64,000 nucleotides of DNA, taken from assembly GCF_041911615.1 (NCBI RefSeq), contig NZ_JAYROR010000066.1, forward strand, positions 62,001-126,000. Reading direction: 5' to 3'. Below, one piece after another: positions 41,102 to 49,828 of the stretch (the first letter of the stretch is position 1; every line of letters begins with the position of its first letter). The position numbers were made by a program, and so were the translations under genes. Source of the DNA: Zoogloea sp041911615 (lineage in GTDB: Bacteria; Pseudomonadota; Gammaproteobacteria; Burkholderiales; Rhodocyclaceae). The notes beneath the pieces are model-generated. The model worked only from the letters and a program-made list of their open reading frames with translations. It was not told the DNA's origin and searched no databases.

Positions 41102-41941
41102 ATGAAACTCTGCGGCTTCGATGTCGGTCTCGACAAGCCCTTCTTCCTGATCGCCGGCCCTTGCGTCATCGAGTCGCGCGAGATGGCCCTCGAAACCGCG
41201 GCGGCGCTGAAGGACATCTGCGCCGAACTGGCGATCCCCTTCATCTACAAATCCAGCTACGACAAGGCCAACCGCAGCTCCGGCAAGTCCTTCCGGGGCA
41301 TGGGCATGGAAAAGGGGCTCGAGATCCTCGCCGAAGTCCGCGAGAAGGTCGGCGTGCCGGTGCTCACCGACGTCCACACCGAAGCCGAAGTGCCCCACGT
41401 GGCGGCGGTCGTCGATGTGCTGCAGACGCCGGCCTTCCTGTGTCGCCAGACCGACTTCATCCACGCCGTGGCATCCTGCGGCAAGCCGGTGAACATCAAG
41501 AAGGGCCAGTTCCTTGCTCCAGGCGATATGAAGAACGTCGTCGACAAGGCCCGCGAGGCCAACGGCGGCGCCGATACCATCATGGTGTGCGAGCGCGGCG
41601 CGTCCTTCGGCTACAACAACCTGGTGTCCGACATGCGCTCCCTGGCGATCATGCGCGACACCAGCTGTCCGGTGGTCTTCGACGCGACCCACTCGGTGCA
41701 GCTGCCGGGCGGGCAGGGCACGGTTTCGGGCGGCCAGCGGGAGTTCGTGCCGGTGCTGGCGCGGGCGGCCGTGGCCGTTGGCATCGCCGGGCTGTTCATG
41801 GAAACCCACCCCGATCCCGCCAAGGCCTTCTCGGACGGCCCCAACGCGTGGCCGCTGCCCAAGCTGAAGGCGTTGCTGGCGACCCTCAAAGCGATCGATG
41901 CGCTGGTCAAGGGTGAGGGTTTCGAAGAGCTCAAAGGCTGA
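41102..41941 (+). CDS. kdsA: 3-deoxy-8-phosphooctulonate synthase (KDO-8-P synthase)
   Basis: A 279-residue enzyme that condenses PEP and arabinose-5-phosphate to KDO-8-phosphate for LPS inner core. KANRSSGKSFRG, GKPVNIKKGQFLAPG and FDATHSVQLPGG are the conserved active-site strands. The metal-site Cys is present (AGPCVIES, Cys21), where E. coli KdsA has Asn, so this should be the metal-dependent class II form. ATG 41102 has AAAGGA upstream; the gene starts 11 bp after pyrG, in the common betaproteobacterial order. Confidence 0.97.
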   Translation: MKLCGFDVGLDKPFFLIAGPCVIESREMALETAAALKDICAELAIPFIYKSSYDKANRSSGKSFRGMGMEKGLEILAEVREKVGVPVLTDVHTEAEVPHVAAVVDVLQTPAFLCRQTDFIHAVASCGKPVNIKKGQFLAPGDMKNVVDKAREANGGADTIMVCERGASFGYNNLVSDMRSLAIMRDTSCPVVFDATHSVQLPGGQGTVSGGQREFVPVLARAAVAVGIAGLFMETHPDPAKAFSDGPNAWPLPKLKALLATLKAIDALVKGEGFEELKG

Positions 41942-42023
41942 GCCCGCAGGCGATTTTCCGGTTTCGAAGTTAGAGGCGGCCGGAAGGTCGCCGCTGTAAA
42001 TTCAGTGATAAGAAAGGAAGTTC

Positions 42024-43313
42024 ATGAGCGCCATTGTTGATGTCATTGCCCGCGAGGTCCTCGACTCCCGCGGCAACCCCACCGTTGAAGCCGACGTGCT
42101 GCTCGAATCCGGCGTGATGGGTCGCGCGGCGGTGCCGTCCGGCGCCTCCACCGGCTCCCGCGAGGCCATCGAACTGCGCGACGGCGATGCCGGCCGCTAC
42201 CTGGGCAAGGGCGTGCTGCAGGCGGTCGAGAACGTCAACACCGAGATCTCCGAAGCGCTGATCGGCCTCGACGCCGAAGAGCAGGCCTTCATCGACAAGA
42301 CCCTGATCGACCTGGACGGCACCGACAACAAGTCGCGCCTGGGCGCCAACGCGCTGCTGGCCGTGTCCATGGCCGTGGCCAAGGCTGCCGCCGAAGAAGC
42401 TGGCCTGCCCCTGTACCGTTACTTCGGTGGTTCCGGTGGCATGGCCATGCCGGTGCCGATGATGAACGTCATCAACGGCGGCGCTCACGCCAACAACTCC
42501 CTGGACATCCAGGAATGCATGATCATGCCGGTCGGCGTGAAGAGCTTCCGCGAAGCCCTGCGCTGTGGCGCCGAGATCTTCCATCACCTCAAGAAGCTCA
42601 CCGACAAGAAGGGCTACCCCACCACCGTCGGCGACGAAGGCGGCTTTGCCCCGAACGTCTCGGGCACCGATGAAGCTCTCAACATGATCCTCGAAGCCGC
42701 TGCCAACGCCGGCTACGAGCCGGGCCGCGACATCGTCCTGGCCCTGGACTGCGCCGCTTCCGAGTTCTACAAGAACGGCAAGTACGAGCTGGTCGGCGAA
42801 GGCCTGTCGCTGACGTCCGAAGGCTTCACCGACTACCTCGCCACCCTGGCCGACAAGTTCCCGATCATCTCGATCGAAGACGGCATGGCCGAGGGCGACT
42901 GGGCGGGCTGGAAGCACCTGACCGACCGCCTCGGCAAGAAGGTGCAGATCGTCGGTGACGACCTCTTCGTGACCAACACCCGCATCCTGAAGGAAGGCAT
43001 CGACAAGGGTATCGCCAACTCGATCCTCATCAAGATCAACCAGATCGGCACCCTGACCGAGACCTTCGCCGCCGTCGAGATGGCCAAGCGTGCCGGCTAC
43101 ACCGCGGTGATCTCCCACCGTTCCGGTGAAACCGAAGACTCCACCATCGCCGACATCGCGGTGGGTCTGAACGCCATGCAGATCAAGACCGGTTCGCTGT
43201 CCCGTTCCGATCGCATCTCCAAGTACAACCAGCTGCTGCGCATCGAGGAAGATCTCGGCGATACCGCCTTCTACCCGGGCCTGTCGGCTTTCTACAACCT
43301 GCGTACCCGCTAA
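42024..43313 (+). CDS. eno: enolase
   Basis: A 429-residue phosphopyruvate hydratase of glycolysis that also binds RNase E in many proteobacteria. Signature SHRSGETEDSTIADIAVG contains the substrate-contact Arg-Ser-Gly, and VGDDLFVTN carries a metal-binding Asp; the catalytic Glu and Lys are in GDEGGFAPN and ILIKINQIG. ATG 42024 has AAAGGAAG upstream. A GGCGGCC-GGAA-GGTCGCC hairpin lies in the preceding gap (41975-41992). A long hairpin follows the stop, before ftsB. Confidence 0.98.
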   Translation: MSAIVDVIAREVLDSRGNPTVEADVLLESGVMGRAAVPSGASTGSREAIELRDGDAGRYLGKGVLQAVENVNTEISEALIGLDAEEQAFIDKTLIDLDGTDNKSRLGANALLAVSMAVAKAAAEEAGLPLYRYFGGSGGMAMPVPMMNVINGGAHANNSLDIQECMIMPVGVKSFREALRCGAEIFHHLKKLTDKKGYPTTVGDEGGFAPNVSGTDEALNMILEAAANAGYEPGRDIVLALDCAASEFYKNGKYELVGEGLSLTSEGFTDYLATLADKFPIISIEDGMAEGDWAGWKHLTDRLGKKVQIVGDDLFVTNTRILKEGIDKGIANSILIKINQIGTLTETFAAVEMAKRAGYTAVISHRSGETEDSTIADIAVGLNAMQIKTGSLSRSDRISKYNQLLRIEEDLGDTAFYPGLSAFYNLRTR

Positions 43314-43328
43314 GGGTTTCCGCAGACC

Positions 43329-43359
43329 GGAGCACGGCGACGTCGGGTCGCCGTGCTCC
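43329..43359 (+). other. 13-bp perfect hairpin between eno and ftsB
   Basis: GGAGCACGGCGAC (43329-43341), loop GTCGG, GTCGCCGTGCTCC (43347-43359). No T run follows, so it is not a plain intrinsic terminator. It lies just upstream of the likely ftsB start and includes the alternative GTG start (43353) in its 3' arm. Confidence 0.8.
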
Positions 43360-43379
43360 GGATGCTCAGTCTTGCTTCC

Positions 43380-43658
43380 ATGCGTTGGCCAACCGTCATT
43401 CTCGCCTTACTCGTGCTTGCCTTGCAGTATCCGCTCTGGATCGGCAAGGGTGGCTGGCTGCGCGTCTGGGAAGTGGAGAAGCAGCTTTCTGCCCAGAAGG
43501 AAGGCAATCGCAAGCTGGAGCAGCGTAACACCGGCCTCGAAGCGGAAGTACGTGACCTGAAGACGGGTTACGAAGCCGTGGAAGAGCGCGCGCGTTTCGA
43601 GCTTGGCCTCACCAAGCCGGACGAAGTCTTCGTCCAGACGCCTCAAACACCCAAGTAA
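43380..43658 (+). CDS. ftsB: cell division protein FtsB
   Basis: A 92-residue bitopic division protein that with FtsL and FtsQ links the early divisome to FtsWI. One membrane helix (TVILALLVLALQYPLWIG) is followed by GKGGWLRVWEVEKQ, then a leucine-zipper coiled coil (about 35-70) and a short C-terminal domain with RARFELGLTKPDEVF, the FtsQ-binding region. Start is uncertain: ATG 43380 fits the family N-terminus; ATG 43362 and GTG 43353 are in frame but lack homology and lie in or next to the hairpin. No clear ribosome site precedes any of them. Confidence 0.88.
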   Translation: MRWPTVILALLVLALQYPLWIGKGGWLRVWEVEKQLSAQKEGNRKLEQRNTGLEAEVRDLKTGYEAVEERARFELGLTKPDEVFVQTPQTPK

Positions 43659-43724
43659 GTCTCGTCCCTGCATCGCTCGCCTGTTTGAGGCGAGGTCCGG
43701 GGTTGCCTCCGCTGACCGTCGCCG

Positions 43725-45395
43725 TCAGGTTGGTCTGGCGGGAGCTTGTCCGCACGCGTCGTCGGCCGTCATTGCCTCGATGGCTGCCAGCAGGCCGCGG
43801 GTCGAGTCGTCGTGCGCAATGCCGGCAGTGGCGTCGATGCGTTGCGCCATGGCCTTGCCCAGCATGACGCCGTATTGATCGAAGCTGTTGATGCCCCAGA
43901 TCCAGCCCTGAACGAAAACCTTGTGTTCGTACAGCGCCAGCAATTGACCGAGGCTGAACGGTGTGACTTCGGGCATCAGCAGGGTGCTGCTGGGCTGGTT
44001 GCCCGCGCAGACCCGGTGCGGCGCGAGGCGCGCGACCTGGGTTTCGTCGACGCCAAGGGCACGTAGTTCGGCCTCGGCTGAGTGGAGGTCGTGACCTTGC
44101 ATCAATGCGGCCGACTGGGCCAGCGCGTTGCCCAGGAGACAGCGGGTGGCCGCCGACGGATTGCGCGGAACGGGCACGATGAATTCGAGCGCGAGCTTGC
44201 GGGTACCCTGGTAGAACAACTGGTGGTAGGCGTGCTGGCCGACGGTGCCGGCGCCGCCGAACACGATCGGCGCGGTCGACCAGGTGACGGGGCGCCCCTC
44301 GCGGTCGACCGACTTGCCATTGCTTTCCATTTCGAGCTGCTGCAGATAGGCGGGCAGGCTGCGCAGGCGATGACTGTAGGGCAGGATCGCGAGGCTGTCG
44401 GCGCCGAGAAAGGTGGTGTTCCAGATGCCCAGCAAGGCCATCAGCACCGGCAGGTTGGCGGCGGGCGGCGCGTCGGCGAAGTGGGCGTCCATGCGGCGGC
44501 CGCCGGCCAGGAAGGCGTCGAACGCGTCCGGCCCGAAGGCCAGCATCACCGGCAGACCGATGGCGGACCATACCGAGAACCGTCCGCCGATCCACTCGGG
44601 CAGCGGGAAGATCGCGTCGGCCGACACGCCGAATGCGTTGGCGGCCGCTACGTTCTGGCTGATGGCGACGAAATGACGGGAAAGATCGGCCGCATCGCCC
44701 AGGGCCGCGCCGAGCCACATGCGGGCAAGGCGGGCGTTGCTGAGGGTTTCGCTGGTCGAGAAGCTCTTCGAGGCGACGATGAACAGGCATTCCGCAGGGT
44801 CGGCGAGACGCAGGATCGCCTGGAGTTCGGTCTCGTCGATGTTGGCGGCGAATGACAGGGTAAGTCGCTGGGATTGCGTCGACGCGAAGGCTTCGGCCAG
44901 AAGCTGGGGGCCGAGATCGGAGCCGCCGATGCCCAGGTGAATGACGTGGCGGAAGGGGCGACCGGTGCTGCCGCGCACGTGGCCGTCGTGCAGGCGCGCC
45001 GCGAAGGCGCGCATCCGGGCCAGGGTGGCGGCGCTGTCGGTGCGGGCGCTGAAGGGACTGCGGTCGAACAGTCGGGCCGCGGTATGCAGGGCGGCCCGCC
45101 CTTCGGTGAAATTGACCGGCTGGCCGGACAGCATGGCGGCGATGCCGTCGGCAAGACGGGCTTCGTCGGCCAGTGCGAGGAGGTCGGCGAGCGCCGTGGC
45201 GGACAGGCGCTCCTTGGCGTAATCGAGCAGAAAGCCGTCGGCCTTGCACGAGAAATGCGTGAACCGCCTGGCGTCCTTGGCGAAATGCGCGCGCAGGGTT
45301 GTGCCGGCTTCGTGGCGGGCGTGCAGGCGCAGACGGCTGGCGGCGTCGCTGTTGTCGAGGCGAAAGGCTGGCAGAGGGGCGCCTGCCTCAACCAC
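43725..45395 (-). CDS. pgi: glucose-6-phosphate isomerase
   Basis: A 556-residue Pgi that interconverts glucose-6-P and fructose-6-P. Signatures are HLGIGGSDLGPQLLAEAF, VASKSFSTSETLSNARL, GGRFSVWSAIGLPVML (catalytic Glu region precedes it), and the C-terminal YEHKVFVQGWIWGINSFDQ with the catalytic Lys. E. coli Pgi is 549. No ATG lies near the N-terminus; GTG 45395 overlaps the upstream GT39 stop (45388-45390) by eight bases and is taken as start. The family N-terminus varies, so GTG 45437 cannot be excluded. Convergent with ftsB. Confidence 0.93.
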   Translation of the reverse strand: MVEAGAPLPAFRLDNSDAASRLRLHARHEAGTTLRAHFAKDARRFTHFSCKADGFLLDYAKERLSATALADLLALADEARLADGIAAMLSGQPVNFTEGRAALHTAARLFDRSPFSARTDSAATLARMRAFAARLHDGHVRGSTGRPFRHVIHLGIGGSDLGPQLLAEAFASTQSQRLTLSFAANIDETELQAILRLADPAECLFIVASKSFSTSETLSNARLARMWLGAALGDAADLSRHFVAISQNVAAANAFGVSADAIFPLPEWIGGRFSVWSAIGLPVMLAFGPDAFDAFLAGGRRMDAHFADAPPAANLPVLMALLGIWNTTFLGADSLAILPYSHRLRSLPAYLQQLEMESNGKSVDREGRPVTWSTAPIVFGGAGTVGQHAYHQLFYQGTRKLALEFIVPVPRNPSAATRCLLGNALAQSAALMQGHDLHSAEAELRALGVDETQVARLAPHRVCAGNQPSSTLLMPEVTPFSLGQLLALYEHKVFVQGWIWGINSFDQYGVMLGKAMAQRIDATAGIAHDDSTRGLLAAIEAMTADDACGQAPARPT

Positions 45396-47016
45396 GGCGG
45401 TAGAGCTTGAAGGTCTCGGCCTTGCGACCGCCACCAAGGCGGCGCTCCCAGATCAGGGTGCCTTCGCCGCGTACCTTTGCGCTCGTGGTGTGGGTGGCGT
45501 AGGTGAGCAGCAGCGGGCATTCGCCACCGCTGGCGTAGGGGCGCGTCCGGATGCCGGCGAAGTAGTCGAGGGCGGCGCGCTGGGTATCGCCGACTCCGCG
45601 TCGAACGATGCAGATGTCGCCTTGACCAGCGAGGGCGGCGCGCAACTCGGCCGCGATGGGCTGGTAGTTCTTGGTGTGGGCGAACCAGGGCTGCCAGAGC
45701 GTGACGGCGAGGCACCACAGCAGGGTCATGCCGACTGCCCAGTTGGTGGTGCCGCGCAGGGGGGCACGGCGTACCAGCAGAGGGAGTGCCAGCAGGGCGA
45801 GGCTGAGCAGTGCGCCGATGAGCGCGCCCCAGGCGAGGTTGCCCTGGGGGAAGTCCGGCGCCATCTTGGCAACCTGGCGGGCGAGGCCGGGCGGCCAGCC
45901 GAAGTGCAGCGCACTCCAGCCCAGCCAGACGAGCAGGGCGAAGAACGCGAAGCTCATGATGCCGAACCAGTCGAGGGCGTTGGCCGCGCCGCGGCGCAGG
46001 GTGGCCACGCCGAGGGCGGCCAGCAACGCGAGGGGCGGCAGCGTGGGGAGCACGTTGGCGGGGCGCAGGTTGCCGGTCGTGGCGACGAGCAGCACGGCGA
46101 GCAGGCCGGCGAGGATCGGCAGCGCGAGCGGCGGTGTGGCCAGGGTCTTGCGGTTGCGCCAGACCGCCCAGCCGGCGATCGGCCACAGGGGCCAGGCGAA
46201 CCAGCCGAGCAGTTGCATCAGCTTGCCGAAATCGCCCAGGTGGTAGGTGTGGGGAAGGGCCGAGGCGAGCTCGTCGGCCCACCACGACGCGAGGGCTTCC
46301 GGCTGGGTCAGGGCGACGGCGCCCAGCCATGCGCCGGCGATCAGGCCGGTGACCAGTGTGCCGAGGGCAATTCCGGTCAGCACGCCCCGGCTGCGGCAGC
46401 TCGGGCACAGCAGGGGCGCCACGAGCAGGACGGGGAGGGTCAGGATCAATCCGGACAGGCCGCCGGCGAGGAAGGCGGTGCCGCAGCCGGCACCGGCCTG
46501 CAGGCCGCCGCGTAGCGGACGTTCGGCCAGCTGGCCAAGACCGGCGTAGCAAAGGGTCATACCGGCGAGCTGGGCCAGCATCGGTTGGGTCTCGTGGGCG
46601 TGCACGACGAGGCCGATCGCGCCCAGGCCGAGCAGCACGGCCGGCGCGAAGGCGCTCTCGCCATACAGGCGGCGGGCCGCGATGCCGGTCCAGTAAAGGT
46701 AGGCGGCGGTGAACAGCGGGCTGGCGAGACGGGCGGCATCATGCACCGGCAGCAGGCCGCCGAACACCTTGGCGAGCAGCGCGCCGACCCAGTAGTAGAG
46801 CGGCGGGTAGTCGTGGAAGGCTTCACCGGCGATCTCGGGCATCAGCCAGCTGCCGTGGGTGAGGATGGCGTGGATGGGCCCAAGGTAGGTGATGTCGTCG
46901 CCGCGCCAGGGCAGGTGGCCGGTCGTGCCGACCAGCAGGTAGACGGCGATGAGCAGGGCCAGCGACCAGCCGGTGAGGGGGGCCGTCAGGGCGAAGCGGG
47001 GGGCATCGTTGGGCAT
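45388..47016 (-). CDS. GT39-family membrane glycosyltransferase (third copy in window)
   Basis: A 542-residue membrane protein with about eleven helices. The first periplasmic loop WRGDDITYLGPIHAI has the acidic pair of GT39 enzymes, and FHDYPPLYYWVGALLAKVFG matches the 'PPLYYWL' region of ArnT-like transferases. The C-terminal soluble part has two Cys (DICIVRRG and GGECPLLL) and ends in basic RRG. It ends overlapping pgi, so translation is coupled to a central sugar-phosphate enzyme. It is unlinked to the GT operon at 19.7-25.6 kb and acceptor is unknown. ATG 47016; weak ribosome site. Confidence 0.85.
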   Translation of the reverse strand: MPNDAPRFALTAPLTGWSLALLIAVYLLVGTTGHLPWRGDDITYLGPIHAILTHGSWLMPEIAGEAFHDYPPLYYWVGALLAKVFGGLLPVHDAARLASPLFTAAYLYWTGIAARRLYGESAFAPAVLLGLGAIGLVVHAHETQPMLAQLAGMTLCYAGLGQLAERPLRGGLQAGAGCGTAFLAGGLSGLILTLPVLLVAPLLCPSCRSRGVLTGIALGTLVTGLIAGAWLGAVALTQPEALASWWADELASALPHTYHLGDFGKLMQLLGWFAWPLWPIAGWAVWRNRKTLATPPLALPILAGLLAVLLVATTGNLRPANVLPTLPPLALLAALGVATLRRGAANALDWFGIMSFAFFALLVWLGWSALHFGWPPGLARQVAKMAPDFPQGNLAWGALIGALLSLALLALPLLVRRAPLRGTTNWAVGMTLLWCLAVTLWQPWFAHTKNYQPIAAELRAALAGQGDICIVRRGVGDTQRAALDYFAGIRTRPYASGGECPLLLTYATHTTSAKVRGEGTLIWERRLGGGRKAETFKLYRRG

Positions 47017-47094
47017 GGGTTTGCGCGGGCGGCGGCGGTCTGGGCGTGACGCTTGAAGGCTACCGGTTCATTGGGACAAAACAACCGGGAAAAT

Positions 47095-47123
47095 AAAAAA
47101 GGCAGCCTCGGCTGCCTTTTTTT
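47095..47123. terminator. bidirectional terminator after rpmE
   Basis: GGCAGCC (47101-47107), TC, GGCTGCC (47110-47116), flanked by six A and seven T, so it can work on either strand. It ends rpmE (minus) and isolates it from the GT39 gene downstream. Confidence 0.88.
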
Positions 47124-47148
47124 GGACGATGCCGGCGAAGGGCGATGA

Positions 47149-47367
47149 TCAGCCCAGGCGCTGCACGGAACCGTACTTCTGGCGGAAACGCTCGACACGG
47201 CCGGCGGTATCCACGATCTTCTGCTTGCCGGTGTAAAACGGGTGGCAGGCGGCGCAGACTTCGACGTGGTACTGGGGCTTGCCCATGGTCGAGCGGGTGG
47301 TGAAAGTGTTGCCGCAGGAGCAGGTCACTTGCACTTCGGTGTAATTCGGGTGGGTATCGGCTTTCAT
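47149..47367 (-). CDS. rpmE: 50S ribosomal protein bL31 (zinc-binding type)
   Basis: A 72-residue bL31. Four cysteines in CSCGNTF and CAACHPFYTGKQK form the zinc ribbon, so this is the C+ form. MKADTHPNY is the normal N-terminus; ATG 47367 follows AAAGGA. The track-like longer frame from 47406 adds 13 residues of non-family sequence. A 12-bp palindrome is upstream. It is monocistronic between the U32 gene and the terminator. Confidence 0.97.
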   Translation of the reverse strand: MKADTHPNYTEVQVTCSCGNTFTTRSTMGKPQYHVEVCAACHPFYTGKQKIVDTAGRVERFRQKYGSVQRLG

Positions 47368-47423
47368 CGCGGTTCCTTTGAGTACGTGGGTGGTGAATTT
47401 GGCCACCCGAAAACGCAGTATTT

Positions 47424-47435
47424 TGAACTAGTTCA
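47424..47435. promoter_or_regulatory. 12-bp palindrome in the rpmE promoter region
   Basis: TGAACTAGTTCA is a perfect palindrome 57 bp before the rpmE ATG. AATACT lies on the minus strand just downstream and could be the -10. It does not match the Zur consensus as I know it. Confidence 0.3.
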
Positions 47436-47463
47436 GCGCCTTAGGCAAGGAATCCCGCAATTT

Positions 47464-48726
47464 TTAGAGGAACCGGGCGACGAAGGCCCCTTCGCTGCCC
47501 GGGGGAAGCGCCAGCCAGACCCGGTGATCGCTGCCGGGAACCCGCTCGATGTCGTCGCCGGCGGGGCCGACGAGGCGTTCGACGCGAACTTCACGGTTGC
47601 CCGAGGGGTGGATCAGTTCGAGCCGGTCGCCGACGGAGAAGGCGTTCTTGGAGGCGATTTCGGCCAGGCCGCGCGTGGCGTCGTAGCCGACCACGTCGCC
47701 CACATACAGGCTGCGATCCGATTCGGAGTGGCCGCGCAGGTAATTCTGCATCTCGTGCGGGGTGTGGCGCTGGTAGAAGCCGTCGGTGTAGCCACGATTG
47801 GCGAGGCCTTCGAGCTGGCCGAGCAGGCGCGGATCGAGCCCGCGGCCGGCGACCGCGTCGTCGATGGCTTGGCGGTAGGCCTGGCAGGTGCGGGCGACGT
47901 AGTAGGGGCTCTTGGTGCGGCCTTCGATCTTGAAGGAGTCGATGCCGATCTCGGTGAGCCGCTGCACGTGCTCGATGGCGCGCAGATCCTTGGAGTTGAG
48001 GATGTAGGTGCCGTGTTCGTCCTCTTCGATCGGCATGTAGTCGCCGGCGCGCTTGTGGGGTTCTTCCAGCAGGTGGACGTCGCCGCTGCCGCAGGTCCGG
48101 GCTTCGTGGGTCTTGAAATCCCAGCGGCAGGAGTTGGTGCAGGTGCCCTGGTTGGGGTCGCGGTGGTTGAAGTAGCCGGAGAGCAGGCAGCGGCCGGAGT
48201 ACGCGATGCACAGGGCGCCGTGGATGAAGACCTCGAGTTCGGTGTCGGGGCAGTCCTGGCGGATGCTGGCGATCTCGTCGAGGGAGAGTTCCCGGGAGAG
48301 GATCACCCGCGCGATGCCGGCCTGCTTCCAGAAGCGAACGGCGGCGGCATTGACGGTGTTGGCCTGTACCGAGAGGTGGATCGGCATCTCGGGGAAGTGC
48401 TCGCGGACCATCAGGATGAGGCCCGGGTCGGACATGATGAGCGCGTCGGGCTTGAGGGCGATGACCGGCGCGATGTCCTTGACGAAAGTCTTGATCTTGG
48501 CGCCGTGGGGGTAGATGTTGGCGACGACGTAGAAGTGCTTGCCCAGCGCATGGGCGCGGGCGATGCCGTCGGCGAGGACGGGCAGATCGCCGAAATCGTT
48601 GTTGCGCACGCGCAGCGAGTAGCGCGGCTGGCCCGCGTAGATGGCGCTGGCGCCAAACGCGAAGGCGGTGTCGAGCATGGCCAGCGAGCCGGCCGGGGCG
48701 AGGAGTTCGGGTGTTTTGCGGGACAT
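47464..48726 (-). CDS. trhP: U32 peptidase-family tRNA hydroxylation protein TrhP
   Basis: A 420-residue U32-family protein (YegQ in E. coli, 453 residues), which takes part in 5-hydroxyuridine formation at tRNA position 34 using prephenate. The conserved core is GALCIAYSGRCLLSGYF followed by GTCTNSCRWDF; these four Cys fit an iron-sulfur cluster. The N-terminus PELLAPAGSLAML and the middle VQANTVNAAAVRFWKQ are strong family matches. ATG 48726 fits homology. It lies 31 bp downstream of the DnaJ-like gene and upstream of rpmE. Confidence 0.9.
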   Translation of the reverse strand: MSRKTPELLAPAGSLAMLDTAFAFGASAIYAGQPRYSLRVRNNDFGDLPVLADGIARAHALGKHFYVVANIYPHGAKIKTFVKDIAPVIALKPDALIMSDPGLILMVREHFPEMPIHLSVQANTVNAAAVRFWKQAGIARVILSRELSLDEIASIRQDCPDTELEVFIHGALCIAYSGRCLLSGYFNHRDPNQGTCTNSCRWDFKTHEARTCGSGDVHLLEEPHKRAGDYMPIEEDEHGTYILNSKDLRAIEHVQRLTEIGIDSFKIEGRTKSPYYVARTCQAYRQAIDDAVAGRGLDPRLLGQLEGLANRGYTDGFYQRHTPHEMQNYLRGHSESDRSLYVGDVVGYDATRGLAEIASKNAFSVGDRLELIHPSGNREVRVERLVGPAGDDIERVPGSDHRVWLALPPGSEGAFVARFL

Positions 48727-48757
48727 CGGGAAGATCGGTCGGGGTGGGGTGGTGGCT

Positions 48758-49774
48758 TCAGCGGTAGGCGTCGAGGGCGCTGCGCCAGCGGGCGAGCGCG
48801 GGGCTCTGGGTGTCGATGCGGCTTTGAAGCACCTGTTCGGCCATTTCGAGCATGGCTTTTTGTTCCTGGCTGATGAACTGCACGGGCTGCGTCTCGAGGT
48901 GGACCAGCAGATCGCCGGCCTTGCGCTTGCCCCGGCCGGGAAAGCCGGCGCCAGGAACGCGGATTTCGGGCTGGGTGCCGCCTTCGGGAAGGAGCACGTC
49001 GCGGACGCCGGTGAGGGTCGGCACTTCGATGTTGCCGCCAGCCAGGAGCCGGAAGACGCTGACCGGCACGGTGACGTGGAGGTCGTGGCGATCGAGGCGG
49101 AACAGCGGGTGGGCGCGGGTCTGCAGGGTGAGATAGAGGTCGCCGGGTTCGCCGCCCTCGGGCGCGGGTTCGCCCTGGCCGGCGATGCGGAGTTCCTCAC
49201 CCGGCAGCATGGCGGGCGGAACGCTCACCGCGAGCTGGCGTTCGGCGGGCAGCCAGCCGCGTCCATCGCAGCTGGGGCAGTGGGTGTCGGTGGTGAAGCC
49301 CTTGCCGTGGCAATGGCCGCAGGGTTCGAGGCTGCCGCCCACGCGCAGGCGTCCGCTGCCGTGGCAGTGGCTGCACATGCTGGTGCGGCCGTAGCTGCGC
49401 TGACCGCTGCCGCCACAGGCGTCGCAGGGCTCGCGACCGTCGATAGTGACGGTGACGGTGGCGCCACGGGCGGCGTCGATGAGATCGAGCAGGATGTCCT
49501 GGCGGCGGTCGTGACCACGGGGTTTGCGGCTGCGCGGGGGCGGCTTGGCTGGCTCGGATGCGGGAGCGTCGTGGTGTTCGTCGAGGATGGCGTCGGCCTT
49601 GCGGGTGAGGCGCTCGAAGGCTTCCCGCACGCGGCGGAACTGGTCCTGGGCTTGCGGGTCGGGGTTGCGGTCGGGGTGCCAGCGCATGGCGAGGCGCTTG
49701 TAGGCGCGCTTGATGTCGGCATCGCTGGCGTCCTGGGCAACGCCGAGGATCTGGTGAAAATCGGGGGAGGACAT
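48758..49774 (-). CDS. DnaJ-type co-chaperone, short form without G/F linker
   Basis: A 338-residue Hsp40. J domain at 1-70 with HPD in MRWHPDRNPD; then only a short proline-rich, charged linker (about 70-92) instead of the Gly/Phe region; four zinc-finger repeats CDACGGSG, CSHCHGSG, CGHCHGKG and CPSCDGRG (about 115-170); and a C-terminal substrate-binding domain to about 300. The absence of the G/F stretch and distance from dnaK/grpE suggest a specialised paralogue. ATG 49774. It is 31 bp upstream of the U32 gene. Confidence 0.88.
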   Translation of the reverse strand: MSSPDFHQILGVAQDASDADIKRAYKRLAMRWHPDRNPDPQAQDQFRRVREAFERLTRKADAILDEHHDAPASEPAKPPPRSRKPRGHDRRQDILLDLIDAARGATVTVTIDGREPCDACGGSGQRSYGRTSMCSHCHGSGRLRVGGSLEPCGHCHGKGFTTDTHCPSCDGRGWLPAERQLAVSVPPAMLPGEELRIAGQGEPAPEGGEPGDLYLTLQTRAHPLFRLDRHDLHVTVPVSVFRLLAGGNIEVPTLTGVRDVLLPEGGTQPEIRVPGAGFPGRGKRKAGDLLVHLETQPVQFISQEQKAMLEMAEQVLQSRIDTQSPALARWRSALDAYR

Positions 49775-49828
49775 CCTCCCATTTTAATCGGCGTCGGCCC
49801 GGGGCGGGGGCGATTGTCGGGGGGGCTT

